In this document: positions 58,288 to 64,000 of the stretch, in pieces | Layout: every line of letters begins with the position of its first letter | Position numbering within the stretch: the stretch's first letter is position 1 | Assembly (NCBI GenBank): GCA_028287465.1 | Contig: JAQBPO010000032.1 | Location: 1 to 64,000 of the forward strand | Direction: 5' to 3' | Length of the DNA stretch: 64,000 nt | Source of the DNA: Fibrobacterota bacterium | GTDB lineage: Bacteria > Fibrobacterota > Fibrobacteria > UBA11236 | The notes under the pieces: generated by a model | What the model was told of the DNA's origin: nothing | The model's input: only the letters and a program-made list of their open reading frames with translations | Databases searched by the model: none | Position numbers and translations under genes: made by a program

Positions 58288-61200
58288 TCAGGTCTGGATT
58301 TCCGGAGTGAATCCGTGCCGCATGGTGTTCTCGGTGATGCAATACGGATCCGCGAAATTCAGGAGGTAACCGGGGCCGCCCGCCTTGGTGCCGAGCCCGC
58401 TGTGGCCGAAGCCTCCGAACGGCTGCCGTTCCACCAGGGCGCCGGTCGATCCGCGATTGACGTACAGGTTGCCCACGCGGAAACGCGCGCGCGCCTCTTC
58501 GATATGGCTCGGGCTGCGCGTGAATACCGCGCCCGTGAGCGCGAAGGGCGTGGTCGCGGTGAGGTCCAGCGCCTTGCCGAAGTCATCGGCCTTGATAACC
58601 GCCAGGACCGGGCCGAACAATTCCTCTTGCATCAACCGGTGCCCCGCATCCGTCACCTCGAAGATGGCCGGCGCCACGAACTGGCCTCCCGGAGGCGCCT
58701 TACCACGGTACAAAAGGCGGGCGCCGGGTCCCGGATCCGCGATTACCGCTTCCAGGCGGGCTCGCGACTCCGCGTCGATGACGGGACCCATGTCGCAGGC
58801 GGGCGATTCCGCGGAAACGATGGCGAGGCCCTCGCAAGCGGCCACCAGGCGATCGGTGAAGGCACGATGAACGTCGCCTACGGCGATCACGCGCGAACAG
58901 GCCGAGCACTTCTGTCCCGCGTACCCGAAGGCGCTTCTGAGCACGCCCGTTACCGCATCGTCGAGGTCCGCGTCGTCGTCGATGATGATGGCGTTCTTGC
59001 CGCCCATTTCGCAGACCACGCGCTTGAGCCTCGCCTGCCCGGGCCTGAGGAGGGCCGCCTCGCGGAGGATGATGGTCCCCACCTGCAGGCTCCCGGTGAA
59101 TGCGATCTGGGCGATGCGGGGATGGGCCACCAGCCGGGCTCCGGCCTCTTCGCCCAGGCCCGGCAGGAACTGCACGACGTCCTTGGGGAAGCCTGCCTTG
59201 ATCATGGCCTGGTAGAGCAGGTAGGCGATGGCGCTGCTCTGCTCGGCAGGCTTTATGATGATCGGATTGCCCGCGACCAAGGCCGCGACGGACATACCGC
59301 AAAGGATGGCCAAGGGGAAATTCCACGGAGCGATGATGGCCGCGGGGCCGCGCCCCTGGTACTGGAGGGTGTTCAGTTCGCCGGGCGCCTGTCCTTGGGT
59401 GCGCGGGGAAAGTTCGATCAGGGCCTGCCGAGCGTAATAGCGGCAGAAATCCACGGCCTCGGCCACGTCCAAATCGGCTTCCTGCCAGGGTTTGCCCACC
59501 TCTATGGCCTGCAAGGCGGCCAGGCGGATCCGATCCGCTTCCAATCCATCGCCCAGCCTCTCGGCGAGGGCGGCCCGCTCCCTCAGGGGGCGGTCGCGCC
59601 AGGCGGGAAAGGCCTTGTCGGCGGCATCCGCGGCCTTGTCGGCCTGGTTCGCCGAACCCGATTCGACATTGGCCACGATAAGCGATTCATCATTGGGGGA
59701 GCGCCAGGCCCGGGAATCCGGCGCGGGATCCTCCCGGCCATCGCGCACCACGGGAACGCGGATGGGTAGACGGCCCTTCCAGTCGGACAGAGCCTTGGCG
59801 AAAGCCTCCCGGGCCGCGGGCACGGCGAAATCGGTGCGGGGGCAATTGCGGAACGGGGACGCCAGGTCCCCCGGTATCATATCGGTTACGTCCGCGGAGA
59901 AGTCCCCCGGGGCCAGGGCCGCGGGAGACGCGGGAAGTGCGGCTGGCATCGCCGCCTTTATCGAGGCCGATTGCGGGGATGGCGGTGCGGCCCCGGCCCG
60001 GGGGGCGGCCAATAAGGCGGCGATATCCTCGCCCTCATGGTAGCTTTGCCTCAGGAAACCGGAATTGGAGGTGTTCTCGAGCAACCGGCGCACCAGGTAG
60101 GCCATGCCCGGGAGCAGCGCGCCCACCGGAGAATAGACGCGCAGGCGATGTCCGCGCGCGCGGAGCACCTTCCGTTCCGGTTCCGCCATGCCGTAAAGCA
60201 TCTGGATCTCGTAGGCACTGCGCGGGACCTTCAGTTCCTCGGCGGCGACCAAGGCGTGCACGAGGGAGCGCAGGTTGTGGCTACCGAAGGCGGGCGCCAG
60301 ATGTTCGTGGTTGACGAGCAGGTCCCGGCTCAGGGACTCGAATTGGGCATCGGTGGCCGCCTTGCTCGTGAGCACCGGGCAGGGCAGGCCCCATTGCTTC
60401 GCCATCGCCACTTCGTAATCCCAGTACGCTCCCTTGACAAGGCGCACGGTGATGGGCGCGCCCCGTGACTTGGCCAGGGACAGCAGCCTTTGCTGATCCG
60501 CCGGCGCGGACTTGAGATAGGCCTGGACTACGATGCCCAGATGGGGCCAATCCCTCAGCTCCGGGTGCGAGAGGATTTCCTCGAAAAGATCGTAGGTGAT
60601 GCCGTGCAGCTGCCAATTCTCGAGGTCGACGTTGAGGAAAACGTTCTTCCGCCGGGCCAGGAGGAACAAGGGAAGCACCTTGGCCTTCAGGCGGGCCACG
60701 CAACCGGCGGTATTGACCGGGTCCAACCGGCCCTCCAGGGCCGAGAGCTTGATGGAAACGTTGGCCACCGGAATAGGGCCCAGGTGGTTGCGGTCCAGCA
60801 CGGGGTCGGAAGGCCATTTGGAGACCTCGCCCGCAAGGGTATCAATCAAATCCCGGTAGCGCTCCAGGTAAGCCTCCGCTTCCGGCTCGCTGAGGGTGGC
60901 CTCACCCAGGAGATCCGCCGTGAATCCGATGCCTTGGCCATGCAATTTCCGCAAGAGGGGTATGGCCTCCGCCGCGTCATGGCCCAGGATGAAATTCTCC
61001 GCCATATTGACCACATTGCGCTTGATGACTTCCACGGCCACCACGCCGGTTATCCCGCCGGATGCCGCCTTGAGGGCCACGCTCAGGACGGAGGGAAGGG
61101 GACGCCCTTCCCGCATCAGGTAATCCCGCATATGGTGCCAGACCTGTTTGCGTGTTTTGAGCACCGGGAGCACGTCCACCAGGCGGAAGAGGTCCACCCG

Positions 61201-61362
61201 GAAGGACGGGTCCTTCATGGCCCATTCCAGGATGCGCCCTTGCCAGAAATCCTTATTGAAGATGCCCGGGACCTCGCCTCGCATTTCATGCCAGATCTCC
61301 TGGCCCAATTTCAGGACTTGGGAATCCGGGATTTCGGGTTGCATTCGCTGTGAATCCGGCAT
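58288..61362 (-). CDS. putA: Bifunctional proline dehydrogenase/glutamate-semialdehyde dehydrogenase (PutA-like)
   Basis: This is a 1024-residue two-domain enzyme taking proline to glutamate. The proline dehydrogenase barrel (about 70-440) has VANVSIKLSALEG, VRLVKGAYWDYEVAMAKQWG and the FAD-tail RRLLENTSNSGFLRQSYHEG. The aldehyde dehydrogenase domain (about 520-1010) has AIIAPWNFPLAILCGMSVAA, CEMGGKNAIIIDDDADLDDA and the nucleophile Cys in FGYAGQKCSACSRVI. It lacks the DNA-binding RHH domain of E. coli PutA. GGGGAAG precedes the ATG. It diverges from the lipoprotein gene at 61567. Confidence 0.96.
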   Translation of the reverse strand: MPDSQRMQPEIPDSQVLKLGQEIWHEMRGEVPGIFNKDFWQGRILEWAMKDPSFRVDLFRLVDVLPVLKTRKQVWHHMRDYLMREGRPLPSVLSVALKAASGGITGVVAVEVIKRNVVNMAENFILGHDAAEAIPLLRKLHGQGIGFTADLLGEATLSEPEAEAYLERYRDLIDTLAGEVSKWPSDPVLDRNHLGPIPVANVSIKLSALEGRLDPVNTAGCVARLKAKVLPLFLLARRKNVFLNVDLENWQLHGITYDLFEEILSHPELRDWPHLGIVVQAYLKSAPADQQRLLSLAKSRGAPITVRLVKGAYWDYEVAMAKQWGLPCPVLTSKAATDAQFESLSRDLLVNHEHLAPAFGSHNLRSLVHALVAAEELKVPRSAYEIQMLYGMAEPERKVLRARGHRLRVYSPVGALLPGMAYLVRRLLENTSNSGFLRQSYHEGEDIAALLAAPRAGAAPPSPQSASIKAAMPAALPASPAALAPGDFSADVTDMIPGDLASPFRNCPRTDFAVPAAREAFAKALSDWKGRLPIRVPVVRDGREDPAPDSRAWRSPNDESLIVANVESGSANQADKAADAADKAFPAWRDRPLRERAALAERLGDGLEADRIRLAALQAIEVGKPWQEADLDVAEAVDFCRYYARQALIELSPRTQGQAPGELNTLQYQGRGPAAIIAPWNFPLAILCGMSVAALVAGNPIIIKPAEQSSAIAYLLYQAMIKAGFPKDVVQFLPGLGEEAGARLVAHPRIAQIAFTGSLQVGTIILREAALLRPGQARLKRVVCEMGGKNAIIIDDDADLDDAVTGVLRSAFGYAGQKCSACSRVIAVGDVHRAFTDRLVAACEGLAIVSAESPACDMGPVIDAESRARLEAVIADPGPGARLLYRGKAPPGGQFVAPAIFEVTDAGHRLMQEELFGPVLAVIKADDFGKALDLTATTPFALTGAVFTRSPSHIEEARARFRVGNLYVNRGSTGALVERQPFGGFGHSGLGTKAGGPGYLLNFADPYCITENTMRHGFTPEIQT

Positions 61363-61566
61363 ACTTCCCCTTTTTTGGGGTAATGGAGTGTGATCTTAAT
61401 CTACATGCCCTATTATCAAAGGCGCTACAATCAGGCGTCAAGGGGTGGAACAAGTAGGGAGGACCGGACGTCCAACAAAAAAGGCGTAGCGGAACCCGTA
61501 AACCCGTTCGTCTTAGCTGATGCCGCCCGCAACCGGACGATAAAAATCACTTTACCTGGAGAACGC

Positions 61567-63054
61567 ATGCGCTCAACCCCTAAATTCCTCATATTGGCCG
61601 CGATGGCGGTCTCCTCATCCTGCCTCACCGGGTGCTTTCTCGGCTCCGAGAACAACGGCCCGTCCGCCGAAGCCGTCAAGCAGTCGGACGCCGCGGCACT
61701 CAAAGCGGACGCGGACCTGGAAACCTCGGTGACCCGTATGAGCGATATGAGCCAGTTCAGGTACGGCAAGGAGGACCTGACCACCCTCCGGAATTCGCGC
61801 TCGGAATATAGCGAGGCCCTCCGCCTCAATCCCGGAAACAACCGGGCCCACCTCGGCATGGCCCTCACCGGCGTGCTGATCGCCGGCCAGACCAAAGGCC
61901 TGGCCGATATCATCAACCGGACCCTGGACAACAAATCCCCCTTCGACATGAGCCTTACGGAAAACGCACCCTTGATGCGCGCCGGCGTCCTGCGCAAGGT
62001 CGCGGAAGCGTCCGCCTGGCCGGAATTCCATGAAATCCAGGATTCGATCGCGAACATCCTTCTGCCCGCCCTCGAGGACGCCATCGCCCACCTCAATGTC
62101 GTCTACCAGGATCCGTCCTTCTCGGCCGTCCTCACCATCGAAGGCGAGGCCCGGGAACTCGACCATGCCGAGGCCGGCGTGCTCCTTGCCGGCGTGAAAG
62201 CCATCCACGGCCTCCTTACCCTGTACCTGTCCTACGATATCGACGTGGACTACAAGGGATCCTACGATTATATCGCGGCCCTGGAAGGCCTGGATACGGT
62301 CGAGAATTTCGATCAACTCACCGCGGAGCAGCGCGACGCCCTGAACAAGGCCGCTTCCATCCTCTCCCCCGCCTCCCCGTTCCTCGCGGTGCGCCCCGCC
62401 TGGCAGGCCCGTCTGGCCAACGTGGACGATGAGATCAAATCCGCCTTGACCGTGCTCAAGGAGGCCGTGGGTTCCATCGCCTCCGAAACGGACGCCCAGG
62501 ATAACGACCTGATCCACGTCTGCGCCGGTTTCGAGGACGGTTCCTGCATCTCGGCCAATGAATACGATGCCGGCAAGGGATTCATCGATTCCGCCCGCAA
62601 GTACATGGATCAGCCCTATGTCTTCCATCTCACCGACATCGACACCACCGTCAAGGTGGACTTCGCGGCCTATTTCCGGGTCCAGGATTACAAGAAGATG
62701 CTCCCCTACTACGGCTTCTACGATGCCGCCGTTTGGAGCGAATCGAAGCCGATCCTGTACTTCAAGGATGCCCAGGGCAACATCACGGGCGACATCAAGA
62801 CCCTGATCCAGATCGGCAAGGACGCGGATGCCCAGGGCACCCCCGCCTCCCAGGTCATCGCGCAAATCCGCCAGGTCATCCATCTCCAGGACCCGACCTT
62901 CCAGGGCTTCCTGCCCGGCGCCAAGGAAAACGATATCTGGAACCTCCTCACCAAACAGGCGGAATGGAGCGAATCCCATTCGCACGTGATCTACAAGAAG
63001 TCCGCGCTCGCCCCCTTGAAGCCCAACTTCGCGCTGAGCCTGATAGGGAAGTAG
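61567..63054 (+). CDS. Lipoprotein with helical-repeat character
   Basis: This is a 495-residue lipoprotein. The lipobox CLTGCFLG marks the lipidated Cys at about residue 23. The body is helical, with a TPR-like stretch (SRSEYSEALRLNPGNNRAHL) and a later part with two nearby Cys (HVCAGFEDGSCISANEYDAG) that could form a disulphide. No family is named. GGAG lies six bases before the ATG at 61567; the frame is open upstream but non-coding in look. It ends just before a terminator. A link to the next barrel gene is possible but not shown. Confidence 0.7.
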   Translation: MRSTPKFLILAAMAVSSSCLTGCFLGSENNGPSAEAVKQSDAAALKADADLETSVTRMSDMSQFRYGKEDLTTLRNSRSEYSEALRLNPGNNRAHLGMALTGVLIAGQTKGLADIINRTLDNKSPFDMSLTENAPLMRAGVLRKVAEASAWPEFHEIQDSIANILLPALEDAIAHLNVVYQDPSFSAVLTIEGEARELDHAEAGVLLAGVKAIHGLLTLYLSYDIDVDYKGSYDYIAALEGLDTVENFDQLTAEQRDALNKAASILSPASPFLAVRPAWQARLANVDDEIKSALTVLKEAVGSIASETDAQDNDLIHVCAGFEDGSCISANEYDAGKGFIDSARKYMDQPYVFHLTDIDTTVKVDFAAYFRVQDYKKMLPYYGFYDAAVWSESKPILYFKDAQGNITGDIKTLIQIGKDADAQGTPASQVIAQIRQVIHLQDPTFQGFLPGAKENDIWNLLTKQAEWSESHSHVIYKKSALAPLKPNFALSLIGK

Positions 63055-63111
63055 CTTTAGCCGATGCCTTCTACGCGCATCTCGACCGGAACGGAACCTC
63101 TCCGATCCGGC

Positions 63112-63142
63112 AAAGGCGGGCCTTGGGCCCGCCTTTCCTTTT
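63112..63142 (+). terminator. Rho-independent terminator after the lipoprotein gene
   Basis: AAAGGCGGGCC (63112-63122) pairs perfectly with GGCCCGCCTTT (63126-63136) around a three-base loop, and a T-rich tract (CCTTTTCC) follows. It lies 58 bases after the lipoprotein stop and before the start chosen for the next gene. Confidence 0.85.
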
Positions 63143-63168
63143 CCATTCAGCGCATCGCGTCGGTGTCC

Positions 63169-64000
63169 ATGCCCGCCGTCCTGCTGACCGCCGCCCTGGC
63201 CCCGGCCCTCGAGAATCCGATGCAATCCTTTTTGGGTCTCGATTATCGAAGGCAGATCTGGATGCAGGCTCTGCCCGGCGTTCCCGACGGCGAGGGAAAC
63301 GGGTTTCCGCGGGTTGGCGAGCCCGGCTCCGATTCCGCGCCGAAGTTCTCCGGAGCCTTGAGCCTGGATTATTCCGACCTCATCCGCCGATCCGGCCGCT
63401 TCTTCTACGATCACGGGCAATCGGCATCCGGAATGCGATTCGCCGCCACCGCCTTTCCGGACATGGAAATCCGGTTCTCGGCGGAACGGTCCGACGCGGA
63501 TCTGGATTTCGGCGACGCTTCCGCCTGGGTGGATCAGAGCGGGGTGACCTGGGGTTGGACGGGAAGCGCGGCCTATCGCCCATCGCCGAAACTCACGGCC
63601 ACCGTTACCCTGGGCGGCGACTCGCGCACCTCGCATGAAAATGCCTTGCGGGCCCTGTCCATGGGGGGAACGGTCGGATCGGGATTCGCGTGGTCGGCCA
63701 CCCTGGGCGAACGGAACCGGGATTTCCCTTTGACCCTGTATCTGAAGGATTACCGTCCCTTGGCCATCCCCCTGCGGCTGCGGCAACGCTTCGAAAGTTT
63801 GGCATTCAGCTACGGAAAGGGCCCCTGGACGGCCTCCTGGTCGGGGGATTGGACCCGATTGGGTTACGCCAACGTGCCCCCTCAAGGGTATGTCCTGGGG
63901 GACAGCGGCGCGACATGGCTCCAGGCTGCGAACCTGGCCTTCGACCGCCGCCGCGGGGGCGAGGGCCCGAAAGCTACGATGGACTTCCGCCTGGGATCCG
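63169..64000 (+). CDS. Probable outer-membrane beta-barrel protein (3' end cut by window edge)
   Basis: The frame is open to the right edge, giving about 277 residues from the ATG at 63169. A short hydrophobic N-terminus (MPAVLLTAALAPALE) could be a signal peptide. The rest shows alternating beta-strand pattern with aromatic girdles (GALSLDYSDLIRRSG, TWGWTGSAAYRPS, PLTLYLKDYRPLA). This fits an outer-membrane barrel or long beta-sandwich. An in-frame ATG at 63064 is rejected because the terminator lies after it. The family is not recognised, and the missing part prevents more. Confidence 0.55.
   Translation, partial: MPAVLLTAALAPALENPMQSFLGLDYRRQIWMQALPGVPDGEGNGFPRVGEPGSDSAPKFSGALSLDYSDLIRRSGRFFYDHGQSASGMRFAATAFPDMEIRFSAERSDADLDFGDASAWVDQSGVTWGWTGSAAYRPSPKLTATVTLGGDSRTSHENALRALSMGGTVGSGFAWSATLGERNRDFPLTLYLKDYRPLAIPLRLRQRFESLAFSYGKGPWTASWSGDWTRLGYANVPPQGYVLGDSGATWLQAANLAFDRRRGGEGPKATMDFRLGS

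Noticed and set aside
63064-63168. A more upstream ATG for the final barrel gene.
   Set aside because: The resulting leader peptide would span the perfect terminator hairpin, and the signal-like segment begins only at 63169.
61615-63885. A 756-codon minus-strand open frame opposite the lipoprotein gene.
   Set aside because: Low-complexity translation with no family signal. It would also run through the plus-strand terminator at 63112-63142.
1-64000. CRISPR arrays, insertion sequences, prophage or toxin-antitoxin genes.
   Set aside because: No regularly spaced repeats, transposase or phage motifs, or small paired frames with ribosome sites were seen on either strand.

Overview
The window is about 64 kb of GC-rich, densely coding DNA from a diderm (outer-membrane) bacterium. 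It is most likely a Fibrobacterota member or close relative. Pointers to this are a DUF4423/TIGR02147-family regulator overlapping a lipoprotein gene with a GGGTDVGNP motif, a PorX-like PglZ response regulator, a secreted enzyme with a type IX-style C-terminal tail, and full lipid A, Bam, Lol and Mce/Mla machinery. The taxonomic call is inference from gene content; there is no rRNA gene to test it.

Layout. 1-4.0 kb: a truncated B12-binding radical SAM protein, a short BamA/TamA-like barrel, a WYL regulator, and VOC and TfoX-like small proteins. 4.0-10.8 kb: 6-phosphogluconate dehydrogenase, HtrA/DegP protease and a TonB-receptor-like protein. HtrA and the receptor converge on 849 bp of non-coding DNA that holds two long GC-rich hairpins. 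10.9-15.6 kb: serS, a histidine kinase, a PorX-like regulator and tsaE in one tight run. 15.7-24.7 kb: a divergent Mce/Mla lipid-transport locus. Leftward it carries TolC-like, MlaC-like and two membrane-anchored proteins; rightward it carries STAS-MlaE, MlaF, MlaD, an auxiliary lipoprotein and an outer-membrane protein. 24.8-31.6 kb: a secreted toroid enzyme, a glycosyltransferase, serine acetyltransferase, pdxB and a hemerythrin-like protein. 32-36.3 kb: pyruvate phosphate dikinase with a histone-H1-like tail, an FGE-fold protein and an unknown helical protein.

36.4-46 kb: lipid A and outer-membrane biogenesis. bamA-skp-lpxD and lpxC-fabZ-lpxA run leftward, and a three-gene overlapping cassette (regulator, lipoprotein, secreted protein) lies between them on the other strand. 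46-55 kb: a leftward run prfB-lysS-lolC-lolD-mcsA-mcsB-clpC, mostly with overlapping genes. prfB uses the classical +1 programmed frameshift, and the McsB homologue has lost its key catalytic residues. 55-61.4 kb: hisF, hisH, bioB, a small membrane protein and putA. 61.6 kb to the end: a lipoprotein, a clear terminator and the start of a probable outer-membrane barrel protein.

Most of the window is envelope construction (Lpx, Bam, Skp, Lol, Mce), envelope quality control (HtrA) and cytoplasmic proteolysis (ClpC with McsA/McsB-like partners), with scattered housekeeping. I saw no tRNA, rRNA, CRISPR array, transposase or prophage gene. The best candidates for undescribed biology are the double-hairpin non-coding region at 7.4-8.3 kb, the pseudokinase McsB beside ClpC, the regulator/lipoprotein/secreted-protein cassette, and the possible type IX-style signalling and secretion genes.
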